DNA of 64,000 nucleotides from Brevibacillus sp. SYP-B805 (GCF_011059135.1 NZ_JAALGD010000013.1:1-64000), one strand, 5' to 3'. Counted from the first letter of the stretch, positions 37,498 through 46,540 are shown. Numbers and translations are program-made. The notes: a model not told the origin generated them from the sequence alone.

Positions 37498-38388
37498 GTG
37501 AAAAGAGCGCGGCTTATCTATAATCCCAGCTCGGGACGGGAGATCGTTCGCCGCCGCCTCCCCGATATTTTGGACTTGCTGGAGGCGGCCGGGTATGAGA
37601 CATCCTGTTACGCCACCAAAGGCGAGTACGATGCGACGAAAGAGGCCGAGAGAGCGGTGGCCCGCGGCTTTGACGTGATCATCGCGGCGGGGGGAGACGG
37701 GACGATCAACGAGGTGATCAATGGCATGGCCGAAAAACCGGCCCGTCCGGCGTTGGGGATCATCCCCTGCGGGACGAGCAACGACTTCGCCCGAGCCATC
37801 GGGGTGCCGAAGTCGATCACCAGAGCCTGCCGCATCGTGGCGGAAGGCAGGCGAAAACGGGTGGATGTCGGGCGCATCAACGACCGCTATTTTATCAACA
37901 TCGCCGGGGGCGGGACGTTGACCCAGCTGACCTACGAAGTGCCCAGCAAGCTGAAAACCCTGATCGGACAGCTTGCCTACTACATGAAAGGGCTGGAGAA
38001 GCTGCCTTTCCTGCATCCGTCCCACATGCGCCTGGAGACGCGGGACGGCGTGGTGGTGGATGAGGAGATCATGCTGTTTCTCATCGCCAACAGCCATACC
38101 GTCGGCGGGTTTGACCGGCTGGCGCCGGGAGCGGACTTGAGCGACGGCAAGCTGGACTGCATCGTCGTGAAGAAGGCGAGCCTGCCCGATTTTATCCGTC
38201 TGGTGACGCTGGCGGTGCGCGGGGAGCATCTGCGAGACGACCATGTCGTTCATTTTCGGACGGATTATCTGAAGGCCGTCTCGCTCGGCAAGGAGACGGT
38301 GCTGCTCAATCTGGACGGAGAGATGGGCGGACAGCTGCCGTGTGAATGCCAGGTGCTGCCCGGCCATATCGAGGTGTTTGTGCCATAA
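37498..38388 (+). CDS. dgkB: diacylglycerol kinase DgkB
   Basis: Soluble lipid kinase that returns diacylglycerol from lipoteichoic acid synthesis to phosphatidic acid. The 296 residues show the DAGK catalytic motifs YNPSSGRE, IIAAGGDGTINEVINGM, GIIPCGTSNDFAR and the C-terminal NLDGEMGG. GTG 37498 preceded by AAGAAGGG fits family length (ATG 37453 is a weaker upstream choice). The order dgkB-rlmCD is that of B. subtilis yerQ-yerS. Confidence 0.92.
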   Translation: MKRARLIYNPSSGREIVRRRLPDILDLLEAAGYETSCYATKGEYDATKEAERAVARGFDVIIAAGGDGTINEVINGMAEKPARPALGIIPCGTSNDFARAIGVPKSITRACRIVAEGRRKRVDVGRINDRYFINIAGGGTLTQLTYEVPSKLKTLIGQLAYYMKGLEKLPFLHPSHMRLETRDGVVVDEEIMLFLIANSHTVGGFDRLAPGADLSDGKLDCIVVKKASLPDFIRLVTLAVRGEHLRDDHVVHFRTDYLKAVSLGKETVLLNLDGEMGGQLPCECQVLPGHIEVFVP

Positions 38389-38449
38389 TGACGATCACGC
38401 CTCGTCACGAGGCATCTCGACACGCGCCCATCCTGCGCGCCGCAACGAC

Positions 38450-38494
38450 GGCTCCGCCAGCGTCCAAGGCGCGGCGCTCGCCGGGTTTTCTAAG
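38450..38494 (+). repeat. terminator-like repeat, copy 2 of 2
   Basis: GGCTCCGCC through GCGGCGCTCGCCG and GTTTTCTAAG repeats the segment at 1108-1153 with about 85 percent identity. It contains a CGGCGCTCGCCG hairpin followed by TTTT and could end dgkB transcription. It joins directly to structured repeat copy C. Confidence 0.6.
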
Positions 38495-38650
38495 TATATC
38501 GGAAAGTCTTTTAAAGAACTAAAGCGAAGATGGAAAGGTTGGGGGCCCCCGCCGACAGCTATTGCCGGGGGCCCCGAAAAGTAATCGGAATAAGCTTCGA
38601 AGGCTTACTTCACTTTTTGGGGTTAAGCAAAGCTTAAGTCGGCGGGGTTT
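38491..38650 (+). repeat. structured intergenic repeat, copy C
   Basis: Starts TAAGTATATCGGAAAG, then TTTTAAAGAACTAAAGCGAA, GGAAAGGTTGGGGG and the closing stem CCCCGCCGAC (38547-38556)/GTCGGCGGGG (38638-38647). Inside, CCCCGAAAAGT pairs with ACTTTTTGGGG, TAAGC with GCTTA, and TTAAGC with GCTTAA, giving a multi-branch fold. It is nearly the same as copy A and lies 33 bases upstream of rlmCD. Confidence 0.8.
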
Positions 38651-38682
38651 TCCAAGAGAACTGGAAGAAGGAGTTAGAGGAA

Positions 38683-40119
38683 GTGGCAAAGACAGCAAGA
38701 AAAAGACGCGGCCCGCAGCAAGCGGAGAACGCGGAACGCAGCTATCCGGTCTCACTCGGACAGGCGGTGGAGCTGGAGGTGACCGGCCTGAACCACGAGG
38801 GGGCAGGGGTTGGTCGGCATGAGGGCTACACGTTGTTCGTGCCAAAGGCGCTGCCCGGCGAACGCATCAGGGCCAAGGTGGTGCATGCGAAGAAAAACTT
38901 CGGCTTCGCCGAGCTGCAGGAGATCCTGAACCCGAGTCCCCACCGGACCCAACCGCCCTGTCCGGTGTTTGACCGCTGCGGCGGCTGCTCGCTGCAGCAT
39001 CTGGCCTACGCGGAGCAGCTGCGTCACAAACAGCAGATCGTGAAGGACAATCTGCAGCGCATCGGCGGCTTTTCGCTGGAGGGGGAAGGGGCGCCGGTGG
39101 TTCACCCGACGATCGGGATGGACAACCCCTGGCGCTATCGGAACAAGGCGCAGGTGCCGATCGGGGAACGCGACGGCGCGCTGATCGGCGGGTTTTATGC
39201 GGAGCGTTCCCATGACATCATCGACATCGAGGAATGCATGATCCAGCACGAAGCGAACGACAGGGTGGTCGCGGCGGTGAAGCGGATCGCAGGCCGCCTG
39301 CATATTCCCGCCTATGATGAGGTGAGGCACACCGGGCTTCTGCGCCATGTGGTGGCCAAGGTGGGCGCAAGCTCGGGGGAAGTCATGGTGGTGCTGATCA
39401 CGACCGAGGCCTTTATCCCGGAGCGGGAGCGGCTGATCGAAGAGATCCGCCGGGAACTGCCTGACGTGAAAAGCATCGTGCAGAACATCAACCCGCATAA
39501 AACCAATGTGATCTTCGGCGACCGGACGATCACACTCTGGGGAAGCGACGTGATTTATGACTACATCGGGCGGATCAAGTTCGCCATCTCGGCCCGGTCG
39601 TTTTACCAGGTAAACCCGGAGCAGACGCGGGTGCTGTACGAGAAAACGCTGGCCTACGCGGGACTGACGGGAGAAGAGACGGTGATCGACGCCTACTGCG
39701 GCATCGGGACGATCTCGCTGTTCCTGGCACAGAAGGCGAAGCATGTGTACGGCGTGGAGATCGTGCCGGAAGCGATTGCGGATGCGAACCGCAACGCGGA
39801 ACTGAATGGCATCGGAAACGCCACCTTTGAGGTCGGGGCGGCCGAAGTGGTGATTCCCGCCTGGAAGGAACAGGGCATCCGGGCCGACATCATCGTGGTC
39901 GACCCTCCGCGCAAAGGCTGCGATGAAGCCCTGCTGACCACCATCCTGCAGATGAAACCCCAGCGCGTGGTCTATGTCTCCTGCAATCCGTCCACGCTGG
40001 CGAGGGATTTGAAGGTGCTGGCGGATCTGTACGAGTTGAAGGAAGTGCAGCCGGTGGATATGTTTCCGCATACGGATCATGTGGAGTGTGTAATATTGAT
40101 GTTACGAAAGGGAGCCTAA
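38683..40119 (+). CDS. rlmCD: 23S rRNA (uracil-5-)-methyltransferase RlmCD/RumA family
   Basis: Methylates U747 and/or U1939 of 23S rRNA with SAM. The 478 residues contain an N-terminal TRAM RNA-binding domain, an iron-sulfur cysteine cluster ([15 protein letters not shown]), SAM motif I ([16 protein letters not shown]), [10 protein letters not shown] and the catalytic cysteine [16 protein letters not shown] 38683 follows GGAGTTAGAGGAA. The last nine codons (VILMLRKGA) are AT-rich unlike the rest of the gene, and other versions of this tail occur at 45461 and 46551, showing that the 3' end is an integration site. Confidence 0.95.
   Translation: MAKTARKRRGPQQAENAERSYPVSLGQAVELEVTGLNHEGAGVGRHEGYTLFVPKALPGERIRAKVVHAKKNFGFAELQEILNPSPHRTQPPCPVFDRCGGCSLQHLAYAEQLRHKQQIVKDNLQRIGGFSLEGEGAPVVHPTIGMDNPWRYRNKAQVPIGERDGALIGGFYAERSHDIIDIEECMIQHEANDRVVAAVKRIAGRLHIPAYDEVRHTGLLRHVVAKVGASSGEVMVVLITTEAFIPERERLIEEIRRELPDVKSIVQNINPHKTNVIFGDRTITLWGSDVIYDYIGRIKFAISARSFYQVNPEQTRVLYEKTLAYAGLTGEETVIDAYCGIGTISLFLAQKAKHVYGVEIVPEAIADANRNAELNGIGNATFEVGAAEVVIPAWKEQGIRADIIVVDPPRKGCDEALLTTILQMKPQRVVYVSCNPSTLARDLKVLADLYELKEVQPVDMFPHTDHVECVILMLRKGA
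40078..40090. other. left attachment junction of the island (in rlmCD)
   Basis: CATGTGGAGTG encodes HVEC in rlmCD. The same string recurs at 46551 and, as CATGTGGAATG, at 45461, each followed by an alternative rlmCD tail. To the right the DNA turns AT-rich. I read this as attL of a serine-recombinase element; the exact crossover bases are not resolved. Confidence 0.7.
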
Positions 40120-40135
40120 CTTGCGGCTCCCTTTT
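40108..40135. terminator. terminator shared by rlmCD and the recombinase gene
   Basis: AAGGGAGCC (40108-40116) pairs with GGCTCCCTT (40125-40133), followed by TTGC. The rlmCD stop codon lies in the loop. Confidence 0.75.
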
Positions 40136-41663
40136 GCATTGGATTTTTGAAATTGTAATGGATGGTGATCTGTCCGTCCGCCGACACTTCGACACGGTCG
40201 ATGAGTCTGTGCAGGACGTGCCGAAGCGTTTCTTCGTTATCGAACTGAAGGCGGATAAAACGCTGAATTTCAGCTTGAAAAGCGTGTAGGTTTGTTTCCG
40301 TGTCAATATCTTGAGAGAGAGTAACTTCTAATGCACGCTTTTGTTGTTCCAATGCGGCTTGTTCATCGTTGATGATTTGATACTGTTCCTCATAATCGCG
40401 TTGAGTAATGACTTGGCGGGACAACAAGCGAAGCAGTTCCCTTTTTTCAGTTTGCAGGGATTGAATGTCCCGTTCGACTCTTTTTAATTCTTCCATCGCC
40501 CCAAGTTTCTTTGTCCCCGCCCTTTTTAAAGCGATATCCAGCAAAGCCTTCATGTTGAGGGAATTGGTCGCCAAGTCCCGCAAATCAGCCAGCACCTTCT
40601 CCTTTAGGTCTGTATGTTTGATGTAGTGGGACTGGCATGCTTGTTTGCCGTTTTTCTGGTAGGTGGCGCAGACATAGCCTTTTCGGTCGTTTTTGTAGTT
40701 CATCCCCGCGCCGCAATCCGCACAAAACGCCAAACGTGCAAACAGCGCCTTTTTCCCGCGCCCTCGAAAGATTTTCTCTCCCTTTTTGCTGATCTTCTCC
40801 TGCACTTCCTGAAATTCTTCCTGCGAAACGATAGTGGGGTGGGCGTCAGGAATGACAATCCATTCATCCTGCTTGTTTTGCAGACGTTTTTTATAGCCCT
40901 TTTTCTGCAAAAATATCTTGTCTTTCCCGTCCGTCTTGGAACGTCCCTGTACCAAATCACCCGTATAGTGAGGATTGGTTAGAATCAATTTCACGGTTGA
41001 GTATTGCCATTTGTCTCCTGCGTTTTTGGCTCCTGCTACCGCCCGCAGGGTGGGGATTTTCTTAGAGGTCAGGTAATTGGCTATCTTCTGCATACCCCAG
41101 CCTTCCCGTAAATACAGATCAAAAATATGTCGGACGGTTTGTGAGTGAATCGGATGAAGTTCCAGCTTGCCTTTCACCTTTTCATAGCCATATGGGGGGA
41201 GACTGCCGAGAAATTTGCCTTCCCGAGATTTTACCGAAATCCCAAACTTCACACGTTTGGAAATGGTGTCGCTTTCCTGTTGGGCAAGCGCTGAATAGAT
41301 AGCTAGCTTAAATTCCGCTTCATCGTCAAAGGAATCGAAATTGTCTTCAACTGACATGACTCGAATACCGAAACTCATGAGTTGTCTAACCAAGGTAATC
41401 GAGTCCACAGTATCCCTTGCCCATCTGGATATGGATTTAATGAGTACAATCTCAAATTTTCGTTGCTCCGCGTCCTTCAACAATTTTTGCAGTTCTACAC
41501 GTTTGACCGTACTTGTGCCGCTTTTGCCTTCATCCGCATAGGTTTTGACCAATTCCCAGCCTTTTTCCCTTATGAAGTTTTCAAAGAACGTCAGTTGATT
41601 TTCCAGACTGTCCAATTGACTTTTCATCTCCGTGCTCACACGGGCATAAACTGCACATTTCAT
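40116..41663 (-). CDS. large serine recombinase (site-specific integrase)
   Basis: A 515-residue large serine recombinase. The resolvase-type catalytic domain opens with [10 protein letters not shown] (nucleophile serine 10), followed by [11 protein letters not shown] and [14 protein letters not shown]; the Recombinase domain spans roughly 155-290, the zinc ribbon is [11 protein letters not shown]...CATYQ...CQSHYIK, and a coiled coil covers about 375-450. It should integrate and excise the element it sits in. Its 3' end overlaps rlmCD by four bases, the usual place of an integrase gene next to its attachment site. AGGAGGGG precedes the start. Confidence 0.95.
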   Translation of the reverse strand: MKCAVYARVSTEMKSQLDSLENQLTFFENFIREKGWELVKTYADEGKSGTSTVKRVELQKLLKDAEQRKFEIVLIKSISRWARDTVDSITLVRQLMSFGIRVMSVEDNFDSFDDEAEFKLAIYSALAQQESDTISKRVKFGISVKSREGKFLGSLPPYGYEKVKGKLELHPIHSQTVRHIFDLYLREGWGMQKIANYLTSKKIPTLRAVAGAKNAGDKWQYSTVKLILTNPHYTGDLVQGRSKTDGKDKIFLQKKGYKKRLQNKQDEWIVIPDAHPTIVSQEEFQEVQEKISKKGEKIFRGRGKKALFARLAFCADCGAGMNYKNDRKGYVCATYQKNGKQACQSHYIKHTDLKEKVLADLRDLATNSLNMKALLDIALKRAGTKKLGAMEELKRVERDIQSLQTEKRELLRLLSRQVITQRDYEEQYQIINDEQAALEQQKRALEVTLSQDIDTETNLHAFQAEIQRFIRLQFDNEETLRHVLHRLIDRVEVSADGQITIHYNFKNPMQKGAAS

Positions 41664-41729
41664 CATTAGCCCCTCCTATGAGCCTCATACGAAACGTGCT
41701 ACCAACAATCCAGTTTGATATTAAACGCT

Positions 41730-41768
41730 GGATTTTTTGCTTGCGACTTCGTATCAGGCTGATAGAGG
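41730..41768 (+). repeat. 39-bp direct repeat, copy 1 (promoter/leader of small ORFs)
   Basis: From GGATTTTTTGCTTGCGACTT to AGGCTGATAGAGG; 32 of 39 bases match 42038-42076. It lies directly before the first small ORF. Confidence 0.6.
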
Positions 41769-41780
41769 GAGGTTCACATT

Positions 41781-41930
41781 TTGAAGCTGATTCCGTTGAT
41801 GAATTACCCCGCCCGATGCCTAGAAATAGCAACTTTTCGGATGGCGGGCGGGGTGGCTAAGAAATATCCCGATGAAAATTTTCCAGAAGTCGTTGCGGAG
41901 GTGGAACAGGATGACAAAAAGGTTGTTTAG
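41781..41930 (+). CDS. small protein beside the recombinase (49 aa), unknown
   Basis: A 49-residue ORF from TTG 41781 with AGGGAGG eight bases upstream. It is acidic toward the C-terminus (KYPDENFPEVVAEVEQDD). It lies divergently from the recombinase gene and overlaps the next small ORF by 20 bases, the arrangement expected of small accessory or excision factors. No family recognised. Confidence 0.45.
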   Translation: MKLIPLMNYPARCLEIATFRMAGGVAKKYPDENFPEVVAEVEQDDKKVV

Positions 41931-42012
41931 CGGTGAGCAAACATTGCAGGAAATCATGGAGTTATTGATTTGTACGATTTTTGAAGTTGAGCAAAGTTCA
42001 GAAACGGAATGA
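41911..42012 (+). CDS. small protein (33 aa), unknown
   Basis: A 33-residue ORF (MTKRLFSGEQTLQEIMELLI then an acidic tail) from ATG 41911 with GCGGAGGTGG upstream. The good ribosome site and overlap with the preceding ORF argue for translation. Function unknown; a recombination directionality factor is one possibility. Confidence 0.4.
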   Translation: MTKRLFSGEQTLQEIMELLICTIFEVEQSSETE

Positions 42013-42037
42013 TTGCGAAAAATGATTTATTCAAATT

Positions 42038-42076
42038 GGATTATTCGCTAGTGACTTCGTATAAGGCTGATGAAGG
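42038..42076 (+). repeat. 39-bp direct repeat, copy 2
   Basis: GGATTATTCGCTAGTGACTT to AGGCTGATGAAGG repeats 41730-41768. No equivalent small ORF follows, so this may be the relic of a duplicated module. Confidence 0.6.
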
Positions 42077-42747
42077 ACAATTATGCAACAGCTTGTTAAA
42101 AACTAAATATAGCTTTTTACGTGGTTTTTCGGTAGCACACGTTAAAGAACCGGCCCGACTCATCATCGGTGTATCGTGCGTTAGAGGCACATTGCCTTTT
42201 CCCAGATACCACTCAATGAGTGGCCCCGTCGTAGTGCCTAATTGGCAGGGAATCTTGACAGAGTGATGGAAGGATGCCATCCACGCAGTAAAGCTACACT
42301 TGGGTGCGTCTGATGTCTCGTAGGCTCTGGAAACCTCATCCTCACATAGCCTAGTTCATTCCCCTTTTTGCAAGGGGGAATGCTCTGTGTTCCTATCTTC
42401 ACATAGCCCCCCGCCTGCGGAGCGGGCGGGGGGGGGGAGGTTGGAATGATATCCAAACGATAATGTTTAAATATAAATAAACAATGACGATCACAGATTA
42501 CATTAAACAACTGACTACTCTGATAAGTTTAGAAATACGATTAGGCAATCAGCTAATTTAGCTGGCTAGTCATACTTCCCCCGCCGCGGCTCCCCAAAAA
42601 CCTACATGTTGAATTTGACATAGGTTTATCATCCCTATAACTTTCGAATTGTGGTGTGTGGTGCGCTCATATCTATACTTAAATTAGTGAAACAAGCGAA
42701 ACAATTCACCAAAATTTGTATATATGAACCATCTAGGAGTGTTGGTA
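42077..42747. other. non-coding stretch in the island
   Basis: No convincing gene is seen. It holds hairpins ATTCCCC/GGGGAAT (about 42357-42380) and CCCCCCGCC/GGCGGGGGG (about 42405-42435), then an AT-rich stretch leading to the next gene. An open frame at 42009-42266 lacks a ribosome site. GC content changes abruptly within it, suggesting a patchwork of fragments. Confidence 0.5.
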
Positions 42748-43542
42748 ATGAAAAATTCAGATCAAACCGCTTTGCTTATAAATGAAGGATACTTAGCTTC
42801 TACTTCATTAAATCACGGATTAACCTCTTTAAGGAAGGCCTCTCTACAATTCAAGGGGGAGTATTATCAAGCATTTTTTCAATTGAGTATTGGTCTAGAA
42901 AGACTAATGAAGCTTATAATTTTACAAGAACATATGGGTAAGTATAAAAAATTTCCCGACAATAAAAGTTTAAGAGTATTTGGTCACAATTTAATACAGT
43001 TGTATGAAAGGATTATGGAACTTACCAATGAATATAATATAGAGATAAGTAGTATAGATAATATTTCAGTCAAAATTTTGAAACTACTTTCGGAATTCGC
43101 AGTGTCTTCAAGATATTATAACTTAGATAATTTAACAGGTAAAAAACAGGGTTACAATCCTTTAGGACAGTGGAGGATTATTCAAAATCAGATTACATTA
43201 AAATACTTTTCAAATAAAAAGAAAAAGACTGTTACAAAAAAATCTCAAATATTTTATCAAATACTGGACGATGTAAGTTTTACCTTGGTATATGATGAGA
43301 ATAATAACGTTATTCATAAAGTTAGTGAATTAATGATCAATATTGAATATGCAGAGAAAGTCCAAGGATATGCGGTATATCATGTATATGTAGTTATAAA
43401 AGTACTGGCTCAATTACTAACTGAAATAGAATACAAGTATCATTTGTATCCTTGCTTAAGAGAGTTTTTTGAGCATTTTACATTAAAAGATTATACTTTA
43501 ACAGAAATTGTTAGAAAAAAGAGATGGGATTTTATTTTTTAA
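42748..43542 (+). CDS. HEPN-like protein, candidate defence effector
   Basis: A 264-residue, strongly AT-rich gene. The N-terminal half (YYQAFFQLSIGLERLMKLII, then LRVFGHNLIQLYERI) resembles the helical HEPN fold found in many toxin and abortive-infection proteins; a conserved-looking SRYYNLDNL element follows at about 135. The classical RX4-6H RNase motif is not clear, so nuclease activity is uncertain. ATG 42748 has TAGGAG upstream; an earlier in-frame ATG at 42724 does not. It is the first cargo gene of the island and lies before a broken gene and a TIR gene on the same strand. Confidence 0.5.
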   Translation: MKNSDQTALLINEGYLASTSLNHGLTSLRKASLQFKGEYYQAFFQLSIGLERLMKLIILQEHMGKYKKFPDNKSLRVFGHNLIQLYERIMELTNEYNIEISSIDNISVKILKLLSEFAVSSRYYNLDNLTGKKQGYNPLGQWRIIQNQITLKYFSNKKKKTVTKKSQIFYQILDDVSFTLVYDENNNVIHKVSELMINIEYAEKVQGYAVYHVYVVIKVLAQLLTEIEYKYHLYPCLREFFEHFTLKDYTLTEIVRKKRWDFIF

Positions 43543-43576
43543 TTTTTGACAAGTCGATAGTAATAGAAAGGGGAAG

Positions 43577-44213
43577 ATGACTTTAATGGATTTTGATATG
43601 TTTCCCTGGCCTAATAAGGGTGAAAAATTATTCAAAGAAGGGGGAAATTATTATGAGTATTCGCATATTGGATGGGGTGATTTATCTACTCAATTCTACG
43701 GTTACATGATTGGTTATAAACAAGCAGCGGATCAGCTAGTAGATTATAGCATTGCTTCTCAAGATATAAGAACTCTGGATACGTTCTTTTTTTCCTATTT
43801 GCTTTTTATATAGACAATACCTTGAATTGGGAATGAAAAAAATTTATTTGCAGTATTCCGAAGTAAGCTGGGAAGTAAAAGAGAAAACAATAAAGCACTT
43901 AAGCCACGATTTACTTGCCGTATAGAAAGAAATTAAGACAATTATATTTGAAGCAAATAATGGAAGTGATAGTGAAACCTTAGACATTGTAGAGGATTAT
44001 ATCAATCAATTCCACAATTTTGATAAATCTTCATTTATCTTTAGATACTCCATAACAAAGACATTGGAGCCAGTTCTTAATAATGAAAAAAGAATCAATT
44101 TAAGGAGTTTAAAGGAACGCATGAATGAACTGTATAATTTCTTTTCAGGTTGTGAAGCTATGCTTGATAATGTTCAAAGATATAAGGATGAATTAAGAAA
44201 TATTGATTTTTGA
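43577..44213 (+). pseudogene. disrupted gene of a HEPN-like/unknown family
   Basis: The first 73 codons (through DTFFF) run into a seven-T tract at about 43787-43793, after which the frame must shift to continue as CFLYRQYLELGMKKIYLQ and on to KHLSHDLLAV. An in-frame TAG follows (probably a former Trp codon), and the same frame then continues as KEIKTIIFEA to RYKDELRNIDF, ending at 44213. The FLYRQYLEL...HDLL pattern is typical of a family of unassigned helical proteins. One frameshift plus one stop means it is inactive unless the T-tract slips and the stop is read through. Just downstream, about 44231-44329, a fragment with SKYYNLKQWGIVLN recalls part of the preceding gene. Confidence 0.65.
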
Positions 44214-44359
44214 GAGACTTAGTAACGAGAAGTTAATATTTTGGGTCAGAAGTTTAATCTAAAGGATAAGACTAGTAAGTATTACAACCTGAAACAGTGG
44301 GGAATTGTTTTGAACGCACGATCGTAGAAAACATTTTCTTTCTAATAAGGGTGAGTCCC

Positions 44360-45307
44360 ATGAAACAAATAGAAAGGTTTCAACTTATAGATAAAATTGC
44401 TAGAAAACTACAAGAAATAATGACTTATGATGATATCGATATTTTTTTGTCTGGGTTTGGAATTACCAATTATAATCTTACAAGAACAAGCTTTAATAGC
44501 AAATGGGTATATGCTAAAGAACTCTTAAAGAACGTAGATAATATTAAAATTTTAAAAATAGCTGATGAACTAGGGATAGATCATCCATTTTCAGTAGAAC
44601 TTTCAATAGAATCTTCAACTGTTCAAGAAATTCCTGACTTTTGGAAGAGGGGTTACTTTAAACTTTTTCTTAGTCATCTTGCTTCTTTTAAAGAACAAAC
44701 TGCTAAACTACAGAAATCACTTTTGAAATATGGAATATCAGCATTCGTTGCCCATGAGGACATTGAACCTACTAGGGAATGGTTAGAAGAAATTGAAAAA
44801 GCCCTTTTTACCATGGATGCATTAGTAGCCATTCTCACTCCCGGTTTTAATGAGAGTAAGTGGACTGATCAAGAAATTGGTATTGCAATGGGTAGAAATG
44901 TATTGGTAATACCCATTAGAAAAGGAATGGATCCCTATGGTTTTTTTGGAAAATATCAAGGTTTCCAAGGTGAAGGTAAAACAATAGCTGAAGTAGCCCA
45001 TGCAATTTTTAAAATTCTTATTACTCATAATAAAACAAAAGAAAAAATGATGGCTATAATTGTAGATTTATTTTTGTTTTCCAAGAATGAAGACGAGGCA
45101 GATAATTATCTGAAATTAATCGAAGAAATTGATGACTTACCAAAAAGATTTGCTGAAAAAATAAAAGATAATTCATTAAATAATGAGTCAATTTTTAAGT
45201 CAACAAAAATTATGAAAAGAATTAATAAAATTTTGGATAAATATGGATTGTTAGTAGGTCCTCAAAACAATGAAATTGAAATTGTTGATGATAACTTACC
45301 GTTTTAA
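44360..45307 (+). CDS. TIR-domain protein, candidate anti-phage NADase
   Basis: A 315-residue protein with three parts: an N-terminal domain (1-80, RFQLIDKIARKLQEIMTYDD, IFLSGFGITN), reminiscent of N-terminal domains in AbiJ-type abortive-infection proteins; a TIR domain (about 98-222, FKLFLSHLASFKEQTAKLQK, HEDIEPTREWLEEIEKAL, AILTPGFNESKWTDQEIGIA); and a C-terminal helical region. Glu172 in the WTDQE segment is at the position of the NAD-cleaving glutamate of active TIRs. Bacterial TIR proteins commonly deplete NAD+ on phage infection. ATG 44360 has AAGGGTGAG upstream. AT-rich like its neighbours. Confidence 0.75.
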   Translation: MKQIERFQLIDKIARKLQEIMTYDDIDIFLSGFGITNYNLTRTSFNSKWVYAKELLKNVDNIKILKIADELGIDHPFSVELSIESSTVQEIPDFWKRGYFKLFLSHLASFKEQTAKLQKSLLKYGISAFVAHEDIEPTREWLEEIEKALFTMDALVAILTPGFNESKWTDQEIGIAMGRNVLVIPIRKGMDPYGFFGKYQGFQGEGKTIAEVAHAIFKILITHNKTKEKMMAIIVDLFLFSKNEDEADNYLKLIEEIDDLPKRFAEKIKDNSLNNESIFKSTKIMKRINKILDKYGLLVGPQNNEIEIVDDNLPF

Positions 45308-45453
45308 TTAATTATTTTTACACTTTTGCTGTTGGCTCTTATATGGCTAGGACATTATTAAAATTCAGACTGTGTCTTACTACGTAGCAAAGTTAAAAGT
45401 TATTTAAACTGAACTGTTGGCAACACATTCCGTACTGACAGTTATATTGATTA

Positions 45454-45502
45454 CTCCACACATGTGGAATGCTGTTCACTGTTAGTGCGGAAGAACAATT
45501 AA
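45454..45502. other. attachment-site remnant 1 with rlmCD tail
   Basis: From 45461 the plus strand encodes HVECCSLLVRKNN and a stop, an alternative end of RlmCD, preceded by ACTCCACA and followed by a terminator at 45532. It aligns with the end of intact rlmCD ([13 protein letters not shown]) and with 46551. Likely attR of the recombinase element that starts at 40078. Confidence 0.65.
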
Positions 45503-45531
45503 ATCGGAGATGTATTGGCGGAAATAGTAAA

Positions 45532-45554
45532 GAGGGGGCGCACCCCTCATTTTT
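45532..45554 (+). terminator. terminator downstream of rlmCD-tail remnant 1
   Basis: GAGGGG (45532-45537) pairs with CCCCTC (45543-45548), followed by ATTTTTG. Confidence 0.65.
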
Positions 45555-45574
45555 GTTGGTCTATTACGTACTAA

Positions 45575-45608
45575 CAAAAAAAGACCGCTATATAGATTTG
45601 TGCGGTTT
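45575..45608 (-). terminator. terminator after the P-loop kinase gene
   Basis: On the minus strand ACCGC...GCGGT is followed by CTTTTTTTG. Confidence 0.65.
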
Positions 45609-45623
45609 ATAATTAGCCTGTGC

Positions 45624-46130
45624 TTATAGGTGATGCGAATTTGTAAGAAAGTTCAAGTCATTATTATCGGATAGTCTAATGACTTTGTCTTTATATAACT
45701 GTAACCGGGATTCAAAATCTTCTCTATTTTTTTCAAAATCTCGCGTCCATTTATACATCGATTTTAACATCTTAATATCAGGTTTATAGTTACACTTTTC
45801 AATACCAAGATTTTGCTTGAGGAACCGGGTTAGAATTCTTATTATGCGTTTCCACAGTGGCGTATCAAGAAAAATAATTGTATCTGCCATTTCAAATAAA
45901 CAACGATATGATTTTCGGTCTGTGCCTTCAAATATCCAAGCCCCATTTTTATCAATGTTCATAATAACCTCAATCTGCTCATCTGCTGTCCGTTTATATC
46001 TCCCTGTTTCAGTTTGATGATGAACGATACTATCCAACTCATACCAAGGAATTTTAATTGTTTCTGATAACCGCTTTGCGAGTGTTGTCTTACCACTAGC
46101 TACAATTCCAGTTATAAGAACCTTTTTCAT
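45624..46130 (-). CDS. P-loop kinase-like protein (FlaR/adenylate kinase-related)
   Basis: A 168-residue P-loop NTPase. Walker A is GIVASGKTTLAKRL at the N-terminus, followed by PWYELDSIVHH and GAWIFEGTDRKSY, the pattern of small nucleoside/adenylate-kinase-like proteins annotated as DNA topology modulation protein FlaR or AAA family ATPase. The substrate is unknown. It is AT-rich and lies alone between two attachment-site remnants on the minus strand, so it is probably cargo of an older inserted element. Confidence 0.7.
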   Translation of the reverse strand: MKKVLITGIVASGKTTLAKRLSETIKIPWYELDSIVHHQTETGRYKRTADEQIEVIMNIDKNGAWIFEGTDRKSYRCLFEMADTIIFLDTPLWKRIIRILTRFLKQNLGIEKCNYKPDIKMLKSMYKWTRDFEKNREDFESRLQLYKDKVIRLSDNNDLNFLTNSHHL

Positions 46131-46311
46131 ACGGTATCACCTCATATTAACAAAGGTAATGTTTATTTCCTTTGTGCTATAATCGCTAAACAAACCTGCC
46201 CGTTCGTAATAAGAATTATAATGCACCATTGAAATTACAGATACTGTCTTAAGTAAATTGCTCTAAAGTTTTCTAACCACATAAGGGTGGTTTTTTGCGT
46301 CTAGCCGAAAT

Positions 46312-46539
46312 TTGAGAAAAATTTCAGGCACGTCAGAAGACCGTAAACTTTCCCTGACGATACTATTGTTGGTTACGAGCCACTGGGTATATCATGATAA
46401 TAAACTTGAACGGGGCGACCTAGACAGTCTGCCTGATATAACGCAGAAACAAAGGGTTTTGATTAATATTCTCCATGAAGGCAAGGGTTACAGAAAAATT
46501 GGATTTTGTTGGCAGCTCATTTTGCATAGGCTGTCCTAA
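46312..46539 (+). CDS. doubtful 75-aa ORF or gene fragment
   Basis: A 75-codon frame containing LERGDLDSLPDITQKQRVLI and HEGKGYRKIGF, which looks protein-like, but it has no clear ribosome site and no recognised family. It ends just before attachment remnant 2. I consider it more likely a fragment of a decayed gene than an intact one. Confidence 0.25.
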   Translation: MRKISGTSEDRKLSLTILLLVTSHWVYHDNKLERGDLDSLPDITQKQRVLINILHEGKGYRKIGFCWQLILHRLS

Positions 46540-46540
46540 T

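Noticed and set aside
42009-42266. 85-codon frame in the island after the small ORFs
   Set aside because: No ribosome site, overlaps the 39-bp repeat, and the product shows no coding character.
42405-42435. G-rich/C-rich hairpin considered as a CRISPR or origin repeat
   Set aside because: Single inverted repeat with no regularly spaced copies and no replication genes nearby.
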